From: Ridgeia piscesae
Lineage: Eukaryota; Annelida; Polychaeta; Sabellida; Siboglinidae
Length of the DNA: 64,000 nt
Reading direction: 5' to 3'
NCBI GenBank assembly: GCA_025642075.2
Contig: JAODUO010000867.1
Coordinates: 227,501-291,500, forward strand
A program made the translations under genes and the position numbers. Positions 46,201-59,293 of the stretch are shown here, one piece after another. The stretch's first letter is position 1; each line of letters begins with the position of its first letter. Under the pieces are notes generated by a model. It worked only from the letters and a program-made list of their open reading frames with translations. It searched no databases and was not told where the DNA came from.

Positions 46201-47458
46201 TCAATTGTGCCCCACCCTAGGACCCAAAACCTTCAATTGTATCCCACCCTCGAGGCTCCCAGAAACCATCAATTGTTACCCCGCCCTCGAGGCTCCCAGA
46301 GCCTGTTGTTCCCCACCCTCGAAGGCTCCAGAAATCTTCTGGTGGCCACCCCACCTCGAGGTTCCCAGAAACCCTCAATTGTGCCCCACCCTCGAGGTCT
46401 CCCAGAAACCCTCAATTGTACCCCGCCCTCGAGGCTCCCAGAAACCCTCAATTGTTCCCCACCCACGAGGCTCCCAGAAACCTTCAATTGTACCCCGCCC
46501 TCGAGGTTCCCAGAAACCCTCAATTGTACCCCGCCCTCGAGGCTCCCAGAAACTCTCAATTGTGTCCCGCCGTCGAGGCTCCCAGCAATTATCAATTGTA
46601 CCCCACCCTCGAGGTTCCCAGAAACCCTCAATTGTACCCCACCCTCGAGGTTCCCAGAAACCCTCAATTGTACACTACCCTCGAGGTTCCCAGAAACCCT
46701 CATTTGTACCCCACCCTCGAGGTTCCCACAAACCGTCAATTGTACCCCACCCTCGAGGCTCCCAGAGACCCTCAATTGTATCCCGCCCTCAAGGTTCCAA
46801 GAAACCCTCAATTGTACCCCACCCTCGAGGCTCCCAAAAACTCTCAATTGTATCCCGCCATCAAGGCTCCCAAAAATTATCAATTGTACCCCACCCTCGA
46901 GGTTCCCAGAAACCCTCAATTGTACCCCACCCTCGAGGTTCCCAGAAACCCTCAATTGTACCCCACCCTCGAGGTTCCCAGAAACCCTCAATTGTACCCC
47001 ACCCTCGATGTTCCCAGAATCCCTCAATTGTGCCCCACCCTCGAGGTTCCCAGAAACCTTCAATTGTATCCCACCCTCGAGGCTCCCAGAAACCCTCAAT
47101 TGTACCCCACCCTCGAGGTTCCCAGAAACCCTCAATTGTACCCCACCCTTGATGTTCCCAGAATCCCTCAATTGTGCCCCACCCTCGAGGTTCCCAGAAA
47201 CCTTCAATTGTATCCCACCCTCTAGGCTCCCAGAAACCCTCAATTGTACCTCACCCTCGAGGCTCCCAGAAACTCTCAATTGTATCCCGCCCTCGAGGCT
47301 CCCAGAAATTCTCAGTTGTACCCCACCCTCGAGGTTCCCAGAAACCATCAATTGTACCCCACCCTCGAGGTTCCCAGAAACCCTCAATTGTAGCCCACCC
47401 TCTAGGCTCCCAGAAACCCTCAATTGTACCCCACCCTCTAGGCTCCCAGAAACGCTAC
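43220..47458. repeat. 36-bp minisatellite, about 115 copies
   Basis: The unit contains ccctcgaggttcccagaa and accctcaattgtaccc, with two 6-bp palindromes (CTCGAG and CAATTG) per unit. The period is exactly 12 codons. All forward frames and one reverse frame therefore stay open for hundreds of codons and give 12-residue repeats (for example NPQLYPTLEVPR). Sequence variation between units is mostly single substitutions and short indels. The array starts about 190 bp upstream of the TIR gene ATG. I read it as a non-coding satellite, not a gene. Confidence 0.9.
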
Positions 47459-48009
47459 CCGTTGACTTTCTCAATAAACCTCAGTTTGCATTCTCTCTCT
47501 TGAGACACCCCAAAAGCCCAACCTTGACACTAGCCAATATAACACACAAATTGCACCCCCTCCTTAGTCTGACTAAAATGTCAGATTGCAACCAAACATT
47601 TATCCACCTATCAATATCAGGGCTAATTGTATATGCAATCTTAAATAAGCTCATTGATAGTCAAAACAGCTTCTTGTCGCTGGAACGCCTAACAATAACC
47701 ACGGACAAACTTGGCAAACACACAGATTTAGTCGGTAAAACCATGAATGCACTGGAAAAAACCCACGAACAAATCGAGTAAAACCACACAATGCTAGATA
47801 TGGATAGTGGCACCTTTGTTAGCAAACAAATAGTGGGGATTTCCCACCGGTAACTTGCCTTTTGAGAGAACGCGTTAAGCTACTCAGGTCTCAGGTTGTT
47901 TACTCCAAACAGCCCAAACTTGGGCTAACGCAGGTGTTTGTAGTGCTTCTTGTGCGCATGCGTTTGGTTGTTTGTTTGTTATAGCTTGTTTGTTTGTTTG
48001 TTTGTTTGT

Positions 48010-48832
48010 TTCGTTTTACAGGCAAATTATGTGATTGGGTGTTCATTATTGCTGCGTGAAAAGTTTCTATTTCAGTAATGTGTGGTGGGATCATATTCCA
48101 GATGCGAATTGCACGGGGGTAAAAGGAGAACACTGCAGTGTTGATGCGGCACCTGTCGGTAATGTAATGGCCACGGTTTTTTGATGGTTTTAGTTAGCCC
48201 GGTGGTGGTGTGATGTTGATTGTTATTTAACATTTTGTAAAATGTCATGGTTTGTTTGATAATCCTGCGTCGCTCAAGAGTGGGCCATCCAAGGGTGGCT
48301 GTTAGGTCTGTTGTGACTGTTTGGCGTCGATGATCGTTTTTGACAAATCTGGCTGCACAGTGCTGTACCTTATCAAGATGTTTGATTTGAGTAGTGGTGT
48401 GTGGATTCCATATAGGAGAGGCATATTCAAGTTTTGGTCGGACTAGCATGTTATAGGCAGTTTCTTTTACATCAGGTTTGCATGGTCTGAGGGTTCGCTT
48501 GATCATACCTAAAACTTTTGATGATTTGGAAGCTATGTCAGTGATATGATTCGCCCAGGTTAGTTTGGTATCTAATTTTATTCCAAGATATGGATGGCTG
48601 GAGACTGTGGAGAGTGGCACAACAGAGGGAATACGAATGTAGTCTGGGTTTGGTTTTGGCGAAATCAAGCAGGATGGCATCTATCTGTGTCTTGTTATCT
48701 ATAGCTGTTATACAGTCATGGACTGTCTCGATGAGTTGGGACTCACAAGACAGCCCTGACTGGAAACCGTGTCTCTTGAGTTTGGGTTCATGTGGAAGTA
48801 TGTTGTTGTTAGTTGATTTATATCATCCTTAA
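48010..48832 (-). pseudogene. Non-LTR retrotransposon reverse transcriptase with core deleted
   Basis: Minus-strand reading starts at RHGFQSGLSCESQLIET and DAILLDFAK, the fingers region. It then jumps directly to IRIPSVVPLSTVSSHPYLGI, KLEYASPIWNPHT and, after a frameshift, FYPRAIRIWNMIPPHI. The segment between, holding the catalytic YxDD, is missing. It is a dead fragment of a CR1/L2/jockey-like element with a 5' truncation at about 48832. Confidence 0.8.
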
Positions 48833-48869
48833 GTTTATCCCACACACATACCAAAGTGCCTTGTATGAC

Positions 48870-49370
48870 AATGGCAGACACCCACCCGGCCAGTGACAAA
48901 TACCCACCCGGCCAGTGACAAATACCTACCCGGCCAGTGACAGACATCCACCCGGCCAGTGACATACACCCACATGGGCCAGTGACATATATCCACCCGG
49001 CCAGTGACAAATACCCACCAGACCCACCTGGCCAGTGACAAATACCACCTGGCCAGTGACAAATACCCACCAGGCCAGTGACAAATACCCACCTGGCCAG
49101 TGACAGACATCCACCCGGCCAGTGACAGACACCCACATGGGCCAGTGACATATATCCACCCGGCCAGTGACAAATACCCACCAGACCCACCTGGCCAGTG
49201 ACAAATACCACCTGGCCAGTGACATATACCCACCCGGCCAGTGACAAATACCCACCAGACCCACCCGGCCAGTGACATACACCCATCCAGCTATTGACAG
49301 ACAACTATCCGGCTAGTGACAGACACCCACCCGGCCAGTGACAGACACCCAGCCAGGCAGTGCCAGACAG
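48870..49370. repeat. 21-bp minisatellite, about 20 copies
   Basis: The unit contains ggccagtgacaaataccc, with variants catacaccc and cagacaccc. It abuts the truncated 5' end of the reverse transcriptase fragment. The long CHWPGG ORFs on the minus strand are artefacts. Confidence 0.9.
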
Positions 49371-49479
49371 ACACTCATCAACCTCCATCCAAGTTGCCAG
49401 GTACGCTACTGTACACTAGACCGTAAGTATGCTAAAGTATCGACTGTCAACCACGTACCTGTTACATAGCGTTGGTGAC

Positions 49480-49685
49480 GCATCTCAAGCAACTCGATTC
49501 GCGTTGCGGGTTCCTCCCCCACTCTCTTAGCAGCCGACCTCCGCTCTCGTCACGGCTTCTATGCACGATCTTTGCTTGTCAACAAACGACTTGCGACCCA
49601 TCGGCACTCACTACTAGTCCTCGATGGCGGCGGCTTTCTTCGCAACCACAGCGCTTTATAAATGTTTTTATTATCATTATTAACC
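49480..49685 (+). mobile_element. SINE-like fragment
   Basis: The 3' end agcgctttataaatg followed by TTATTATC repeats resembles the tail of tRNA-derived SINEs. The upstream part is diverged and no clean A/B boxes were found. Confidence 0.3.
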
Positions 49686-49689
49686 AGGT

Positions 49690-51828
49690 GTTGGGGATTT
49701 CCCACGTTGGCGACGTCATAACTTGCTGCCTTTTAATTGGCGGTGTGCCGTTATCGGTAGATCGATATGACTGGACTAACAAGCAAGCGCATTCACCGAT
49801 CGGATCGCTGAGGAAGTAATGACCAATGCACGTATTGTCCGAAAGTTTCCTTATAACTTTGACAGCGCAACAAAAGATACTCTGTAGCGCCTTTGGAGTT
49901 AGCGATAAGGTGAATTCCTGCACGAACACGCTCTTTGTGGAATTACCACAAAGTCGGAATGAAATGAATACGACCTACTGGAGATATAAACCGGTGCTGT
50001 TGAATATTTTCTTTCGATGACTTCCAAATGTTTGCCACATTTTTAATCGAATACGGGAAAAATACGACATAAGTCTATTTAAGTTGATTTTATTAATTTG
50101 TAACGCACTTACTTTCCGCGGTGTGTGCTTGGCGTCCATGTTTGCAAAGGCATACTTCATCGAATGTAATATCAAATATCAAAATGACACGAATGTTTGC
50201 ATGCGTATGAAAATTAAAATTCTTATGCTCCAGGCACTTTCGGTAAAAGATCATAACATGCTTAGAAAGCACGCAGTAGACATATCTAAGCCGTGGAGCG
50301 AGTCCGCGTTGTCACGTTCTGAAAAACACTCTGAAAAACCTGCCAGCGACATAAACATTAGCGCGTGCCAGGGTCAAGAGGGCGGTGAGTCGAGGGCAGG
50401 TGGCATTCACGTTCGCTGTGAATCCAACGAGCGCTTTCATCGACTGTCACTCTTGTTGTGTGGTGTAGTAGCTTGAAGTATGCGGCCTTTGAATCACCTG
50501 TTAGCAGCAGCATCAATGGTAGGTGATTCTAATCACAGGTGAATCTAATCAAAGTCTTGTTGCCACTAGCCTGTTACCAGGTTTTGCTGCGGGGTGGGGG
50601 GTTGGACATTTTGAAAACAAATCCGATACAAAATCGCTGTGATTAAATTATTCTCAAAACACTTATGCTAACGCACATTCGCGATCGCATGCACGCGCAC
50701 GCACGCACCTACACGTGCTAGCTCTGCCATATTTAAATATAGCTAAGTATTGATGGTAATCTATAATAATCTATAATATCGTATGAATTCTTCGCCTTCT
50801 TCACAGTTGCTTTGATAATGTGGAAAACCTAAGCGTTTCCTCGCATATAGCAGCTCGGTTTTAAGTACTATTCTTTGCAACTTTTTCTTTTAATCCGCTT
50901 ATGCCTTTCCAGTGTTTAATTCAAAACGGCATTCGGAATTAAACTACAGTTTCAAACTTGACAGAAATGGTAGAGGGCAACATGCCATGGTTGTCACACG
51001 TGTATCTGTTTCCTTATTGCCATTTTTCAATAACTATTTCATGAGTTTTGTTGTGGCGAAGATACAAATGTAATCTATAATTGCATGTATGGATATCGTC
51101 GCAAACACATATTCCACTTTCCGAAGAGTTTTTCGTGTGTATATTTTATCATAATTTATTATATAATATTTTATTTCATATTTTACATTTTAAGCTAATA
51201 TATTTCTATTAGATGGCATCAATTATTTATCGATGTTATAAAGAATTATTTTTTATTCAGTCGTTTTTATGTGATTGTTCTTATTTATTTATTTTATTTA
51301 AAGTAGTAGTATATTTTATCATCATCGTTTGGTGCATGTGAATGTACTATTACGACGACCAATATCGTTACACATTCCAGTGTTTTATTGTAACTGCAAC
51401 GTGAACACATGCTATCTGATCTTAATCTAATAATTAATTAATAATCCTTCTGACATAGCTTTATCCAAAATGTGATAGTTGGTTGCACACTTCGGGGATG
51501 ACTGTCACACAATGTGGTAACTTCGATTATGAGAAATATTGCGATGTGTTCATCCAAACGTTACGCAATGAAATACCCGTTCTGAAAGGTATTTGTGCCG
51601 TATTAGAAATTGAGGTTCGGTCTAAACGGTCGCTGCCGTGACAAGTTGGAATGGTCAGGCAATCTAGGGAAAACATTAGTATTAAACGAACAATCCGTAT
51701 GACATATAATAGCGGTATTCTTTACATATACAATTGCACTTAGGAGCATGTCCAAAAACAACAGGTAACTATGCAAATGCTATATATATAGGGTTAAATA
51801 GTACATGTACATTGAGTAGAATATATAC

Positions 51829-51830
<2 letters not shown>
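49690..51830. other. Intergenic, no gene recognised
   Basis: Contains a 130-codon forward ORF (50084-50476) with no domain and no splice support. The rest is AT-rich. Confidence 0.35.

Positions 51831-51836
<6 letters not shown>

Positions 51837-51902
<66 letters not shown>
51837..51902. repeat. (AT)n microsatellite
   Basis: Pure AT run of about 65 bp. Confidence 0.9.
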
Positions 51903-51904
<2 letters not shown>

Positions 51905-52694
51905 TGGACAGGCCATGAGAACTATACTTATTTCATTAAACGCCACCTGGTGTTATCCACCTCCATTAGAGTACTTAAACATCCCGGTAGGTGGTCTGAC
52001 GATTTACAGGGATAAACTTCCGACCATCTAATGTAACTCCCAATCTTGAAAATTGCCAATAATCTCCTTTCTTGAGTTAAAAATATATGTATTTCGAAGA
52101 CAGCGTTAGCATGTAAAGTTTTCGTCTTTTAATTTTCTTCTGAAGTGTATTCTATACGGGTATGCCGGTGTGGGGCTGGAGCGGAGTAATCGGAGGTGAA
52201 CGGGTTGGGAATGGGATTTGGAGGCTGCGTGGGAGGAAGGGGGACTCTTGACTTGCTACCACCGAAGAGTGACCGCATGTACGTTACGAGATGCGGGTAA
52301 ATGTGACGAATAATCTTGAAAGATTTGTGTGTGCTGCTCTAACTGATGCTTTGGGAGTATCGAAGAAGTGTGTTCCTGACGTCTGGCTGTGGACAGGTGT
52401 TTTTAAGATTGGCTACAATAAAGAAAGAATTGTTGACAAGTACCGCTCTCTCTCTCTCTCTCTGTCAATCCTTGACACGCACGCGCACGCGCACGCGCAC
52501 ACAGTTTACACTCGAACACAAGTCTTCATGGCGCATGGTTAAAACCGGTATCGTGGTGCACGTGAATGCAAGACGGAGATTGATGCATGTTCAACTCACG
52601 ACGTATGCGCTTTCGTAGACATTACACCCAAACTTCGCCAGTACCAGATGGCGGCGGAGTGACGTCGGCAGCAGCGGCTGCCAAACATGTGTCA

Positions 52695-53019
52695 TCATAA
52701 TTCATAAACCTCTTCGGGAACTTCATGAACGGTCGGCGCAGGTTTCCTCACGTCAAGGTACACGTTACTGTGGGACATACAATTCCGTTGGTTGCTTCGT
52801 AACGAACAACTATCAGGAGTAATGTTTGTCTGGGCCATGCCATGAACACTCAACCTCGGGTGTGGGGCCTCATTGTTGAAAGTGCAGTTCAGCGTCGTTC
52901 GTCGTCGTTTCTGATCGGGCAATGTTCCTCGAATCAAGAAGTCTTTGTCTTCTGTCCCAATCAACGCGGACATTCTCTTTGATTTGTCTCTGTGTGCTAT
53001 TTGTGCGGGTGTTGACTTT
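52695..53019 (-). CDS. Possible terminal exon of an unknown protein
   Basis: Open from an acceptor-like ttgtgcag to TGA at 52695-52697, about 107 residues. The product is hydrophilic, with basic clusters (HRDKSKR, DQKRRRT) and a tail with two Tyr motifs (SNVYLDV, PEEVYEL). It resembles a cytoplasmic tail but I recognise no family, and no partner exon was found upstream, where a long TG array lies. Could be chance. Confidence 0.25.
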
Positions 53020-53263
53020 CTGCACAATTCCCGACTTCAATTTCTGGAGTGTTCATTTGTCTGAAAACAACATCAAATGCAATAATACACCACATTTGTG
53101 ATCAATCGTAGTACACTCGTAGTATACTCGTAGTACACCAGTAGTACTCTCATAGTACTAGCATTCTATTGTCAATCGAGAGATTTCGCGCGAGATCTTG
53201 CGGTCGAACCTTCGTGCTGCCGTTTTGAACAATTGGAGGCAGATTCGGTTCACTCAGTTCTAT

Positions 53264-53839
<576 letters not shown>

Positions 53840-55430
53840 TCCAGTTGTACTTGTACGTGTTTCGATATTAATTTTCATGATAGGTTTGACAATCGCACAA
53901 ACATATACGGAGAAAATATACGGAGACAAATCATAAATTCAGTTAAACTTTCAATAATGTACAGATAATCAACGAAATTATACATTTAATTATATAATGT
54001 TGTAATGTCTATTATTGTATTATATATTATATACATTAGTTTGACAATAACAAAATGTAATGTTTTATGTTTTAGCATGTTTTGACAATAGTAAAATCAC
54101 TGGGGCATTCCGACCAAAAGTGATGCATTGCGGCTTCGCGGTTGGGGCATTGCGACTAGGGCATTGCGGCTATGTTCGTGCGAATTACAAATTGACCACA
54201 ATTCATCTACAATGAATCGGAATGCAATCGCACACTATAATACGCGGTTAAAATAATAAGTTCTTTTTTATCAATTCATGCGAATTAACATTGAACAAAA
54301 TACTATTACAATTACTCGGAATGCCACCGCACATTAACGCAGTTAAAATGGCAAATTTGTGTGAGCGTCAGTTGCTTTTCATAAAGGTTTTCTTCCAAAT
54401 TAGCGACACTACATACGACGTATGTTAAAAATAGCAACAGTTCTCTTGTACACCGAATGCTGAAAAGAACGCTGGCACACTCCCATAATTGTCGACATGT
54501 TAGCAAAAAGTCAACGTCTCTGTACACGACTTCATTTAAGTTTCATATAATTATTTAAATATTTACTGGTTATTTTTGCATTTCAGGTGTTTCACGTGTC
54601 CGTCCTGTTCGCCGGTGGAATCGCTACGCTTCGGTGCGTTGCTATTCAGATTCGGTTGTTATGATTATTTTTGAGGGTGTGTATGGCTGCAGTGGACTTG
54701 TCGATATGTTGTTAAATCATAACAATTACATTAAGGCTAAGAATGTTTGCTCAGCTCAGTGTTGAATACTGCATGTTTATAGGGACATCATTGACTTGAC
54801 GTGCATGGCTACATGGATCCATCTTCGACCGAATCATCTTGATATCATAGCATGAACTCATTCATCATGTATACCAATAATCTATAATGCCAGTTCATGT
54901 GTTACATGTCTATTCATTATGTGAAAATGTACTTATGTCGTAGGTAGCATGTGACAGCTGTCACTGGCTGTATCATGCTACATGTGCCGGGAGCAGGAGT
55001 GGTGGATACTTCCGATGTGATCTCTGCCAGCTGCAGGGAGATGGCGATTCGGACGACTCTTCAAACTAGTTGTAGTAGTAGTTCGAAACATTTACAACAT
55101 TATTAAAAATATTAATCTGCATTTTCTAAGAGTTCGTAAACATTATTATGGTTATTACATGTACATAGTTACATATGCAAGTATACCTAGATTTTATGTC
55201 ACTATGAAAATGCTGGTATATTCAGTTACTACAAGGACATTCCATAAGATTTACGTAGTATTAACAATATTCGGTATCTTTGACCACAACATGACTTTGA
55301 AAGACGTCGGAACACTTTAAACACAACACATGCATGACATCACAACTGTGGCATAATACCAAATGAATAAATTATCCATGCAAGATACATATTTGACCTC
55401 CACACAGATCTACAACCAACTGTTGGACCT
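53840..55430. other. Intergenic, no gene recognised
   Basis: AT-rich. A small tandem of ggcattgcgac-like units is present near 54100-54170. Confidence 0.35.
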
Positions 55431-55439
55431 GTGGTGAAT

Positions 55440-55740
55440 AGGTGGGCCTATGACTGACAGCCAGGCCTACAACTGTGACAGACAGACACACACACAGACA
55501 TATAAGAGATAGGCCTAAAAGAGATATGTAGGAGACAGACTGACATAAGAGCGACAAATAGACACACAACTGACAAACTGACCTACAGATTACAGGTGGA
55601 CCTATGACTGCCTGACACAACATCAACATGAAAAGACAGACCTAAAACTGACTGACAGACCCATGACACACAGACATACCTAAAACTTACAGACAGACCT
55701 ATTACCAACAACTGGACCTAGAACTATGAAAGAGAGATGT
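55440..55740. repeat. Degenerate gacagacctaaaactga tandem repeat
   Basis: Diverged 18-25 bp units built on gacagacctacaactga. Confidence 0.5.
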
Positions 55741-55835
55741 TTGATAGACAGGCGTACGAAAAGCATACATATATACAAACATCAAGCAGATACAAGTGAC
55801 ATAAAATATACACCAACAGATTTGCAGTATACACA

Positions 55836-56170
55836 CATGACACAGTGGCTCAGGGGTAGAGCTTCGGACTCTCAACTAAGAGAACCTGGGTTCAAATCCT
55901 GTGCTGCGGTGTTAAAACCTTGGACAATGTTTTCACCCTACATTGCGTCAGTTTACTCAACTGTATAAATAAGTAACTGGCTATAGACAGTGGTGGATAT
56001 GTTTACGAGCAGCCTTCACACATTAAGTGTAGCATGTGGCTGGATGCTTCCCAGAGAAGTTGAGATGCTATTTGATTGAACAGGTCTGCCAGGGAAGTAA
56101 AGTGTAAAAGCGCTTTGAGCAGTCCTAAGGACTGGATACTGCGCTATATAAAAACTTACCTTTAATTTTT
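55836..56170 (+). mobile_element. tRNA-derived SINE
   Basis: The head has an A box (gtggctcaggggtagag) and a B box (gggttcaaatcct) spaced as in a tRNA. The body continues to aagcgctttgagcag and ends ctgcgctatataaaaac followed by a T/A-rich tail. The 3' end is of the kind shared with L2/CR1-type LINEs, which would supply its reverse transcription. It appears full length. Confidence 0.75.
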
Positions 56171-56549
56171 TTACATGGATAGGTATGTCACATTTGGTTC
56201 AGTTTTGTTTTCATATTTTATTTTGTTCTTTTCCAGTTGATGTTGTGTTAGTGCATTGAAACTAAATAGGGAGGATATAAAAGAGGTCAGTAGTGTAAAG
56301 TACCATGGCCACATTATCTACAATTATGTTATAGATGACAGAGATGTAATGTGTAAGTGTCAACAACTATATGCATGTAGTAATGTAATATACTGTACTC
56401 AGGAAATGTTGTGTGCATGCACCGATAATATGTATAAATATGCTGTTTAATAAATTGTGCTCATCTGTGTACACATTCCAACGATGGGTAAAATCTTTAT
56501 ATATTCATGATGACATACCTTTGGAGTAATGCCAGTGGATTTGTCTACT

Positions 56550-56605
<56 letters not shown>

Positions 56606-57780
56606 AAAATACTTCTAGTTCTATAATATGCCATGATCAACTGTTAGCATAACTACTGCATGGACCGATATATGTATGTACAATCGTGTCTGAAATGAAG
56701 CATTGAATTTAATTACTGGTGCTGTTAGTACTTCTACTATGCATTAAATAAAATTAAAAAGAATTATGTATTTTGTTCAAAAACATGATATTTACATGTT
56801 ATTACCAAGGTATTTCAGTTGTCTTGCATGCAACACAACACTTTCGTGTAATTTATCAAAGGTGACACCACATACTACTTATTCAAAAAGGATTCGGTAC
56901 TTTAAATGTGTACTGGGAGAAGATGTACCCCACTACATGTGGCATTTTCATAGCAAGTAAACACAAATAAATTGGTATATCTTCTTTATTTCATTAAATG
57001 GGCCATGTTCGATCTGCATATTCTTACAAAATGCAATCTTTAGGTGTTTATCTTTGGATAGCAATTCAGGCGAATGATTGATCATCGTTTTAAAAAGAAT
57101 TGGCTGTATGATATTTTGTTTTCCTTTCTATTCACAATGATATCAGACAATTAGTGATGCCTCCACCATTACTTGCACGTCTAGAAAATTAGAATAGGAT
57201 AAAATATGTCAAAAAAGCCAAATGGTAACTACTTGTACATTTTAATAGACTTACACAAGGCATGACTCGAGATCTGTTGACATGACCAGGTGACCCCCCA
57301 ATTAAAGAGTCGTTACCCTAGTTTGAGAACCAGTACTGACATAATACACATACCTGAGGTAGGTATCTAAAATAGTTTGTTTAAGGTCCTGTTACATAGT
57401 GCAGAACAACCGCCAGTACCCCTTCGCTAAGTGTATTCATATGCTGTATTTAAAAGGATGTAATGGTTTAAATGAATTATAAAGAGTTTACGTTTATTAC
57501 ATCATTATTAGAAGTACACATAATTTCAGTATATACGTCAGGCATTTAGATGAACCTACAACAACAACATTGAATAGTAAGTATGCAGAATATATTCACA
57601 CCATTATTTAACTACTAATTAATACATGAACATGCGATAGTAAAGATCATAATGAAAAAACAGAAGTAATTATTCAGCACTAACATAACTTGAAATTATT
57701 AATTTATCCACGTATGTCATAAACTACATCCATATTTAACATGCGCGTGCATGCTCATAGGTATGCTCAATAAATAATAC
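56171..57780. other. Intergenic, no gene recognised
   Basis: AT-rich with an AT run at about 56558-56599; only short ORFs. Confidence 0.4.
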
Positions 57781-57784
57781 AGTT

Positions 57785-57988
<204 letters not shown>

Positions 57989-59293
57989 TATTATAATATA
58001 CACGGGAATATATACTATACGCATTTGACATTCACCCTCAGCGTTTATTAAATTTGTCCAACAAAAATGGGGACTAGTAATTTGTCATGGGATGAGTAAC
58101 ATTTCAAGGTTGCCAATAGATAAACAGTTTATGTTAGGCCCCTGTTTATGCATATTGCTAGGCTAACGAGGATAAAATTATAAATTATATTCAAATTCGT
58201 GGGTATATATTTGTTGGTATTACCACAAATCTCCATGCCATTCAAATAAACTGGCATGGTGTTTTCGTGAAATTACACATAATTACATATACACACACTA
58301 ATTTTTTTGGGCGGCGGTATATTATAATTACGAAGATATTATTTTGGAGCTAAGATATATATCTAAGGACATCTACAATACGCAGTGCTAAATATAGTTA
58401 ATATTTATATGTCGTAATTCAATTGCTTTATCAAATGTGGTATTACCCCAAATTTACATTTCTTTCGAATAAAGTGGCGCCAACTAACGGGTTCTTTGTT
58501 AAATCCTACATATGGCAAAATGCATTATTTATTTATAAAAAGTTTTCGATATATAGTAGTACTTCCAATTTCTTGATCACGTGATAAGTATCTAATTGCA
58601 TATTCCGAGTTTGGACGTCCAATCTCGGAATTCCGAAACGGGCAAAGATGGCGGACGACTATACCGGTATTGACTTTATTCCGAGACTGGACGTAACACG
58701 CACCGCCTTACTACTCAGACTTAGTCACTAGGTGGCGTACCAAGCAGTCATGTGACGTGACATTTAACGCCTCTTTATTCTGGGACTCTGGAAATGTACT
58801 CGTCCTTTTTTAGCTGAAAATCTGTAATGGCATTAAGACAGGCAGAGTAAGTATATTTAAAATGATGCGTTACATATGCGTTACATATGTTCTCAGTGGT
58901 GACGAAAGTGAAGTGGTTGCCACGTATGTATGTTGCCATGCGGACAATATTCCAGTAACGAAACCGTCTGAAACTGAGTAAAATGGATAGGCATATAACC
59001 ACGGTAGGGTGGTCGGACCAAATTTTTCTTTCGAAATAAAAAAAAAGTTCCCTGTTAGTAGTCACTATAAGAAGTATAATGGTAGTTGTTTCATGTATTT
59101 AAGTGAAATATTAAGCAAACTACAGATGTTTAAAGTTACAAATTTCGTGAGATTTTCTGACGGTTTGCTAATAATTCTCGGCTTGCCATTTTCTCAGTGT
59201 CCAATGCGCGCGCATGCGCAATCAACGTAGCAACGGGAGCTCGGTGAATGCTAGGTCTGAGTCTGTGGCTAGCGGTATCAGCCAGAGCGAAAG

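Noticed and set aside
44709..47152. Apparent 500-residue proteins of 12-residue repeats
   Set aside because: Three overlapping forward frames and one reverse frame are equally open because the unit is 36 bp. No start, promoter or codon signal picks one.
48708..49304. Minus-strand ORFs of CHWPGG / GYLSLAGW type
   Set aside because: Product of the 21-bp minisatellite; three overlapping frames give similar peptides.
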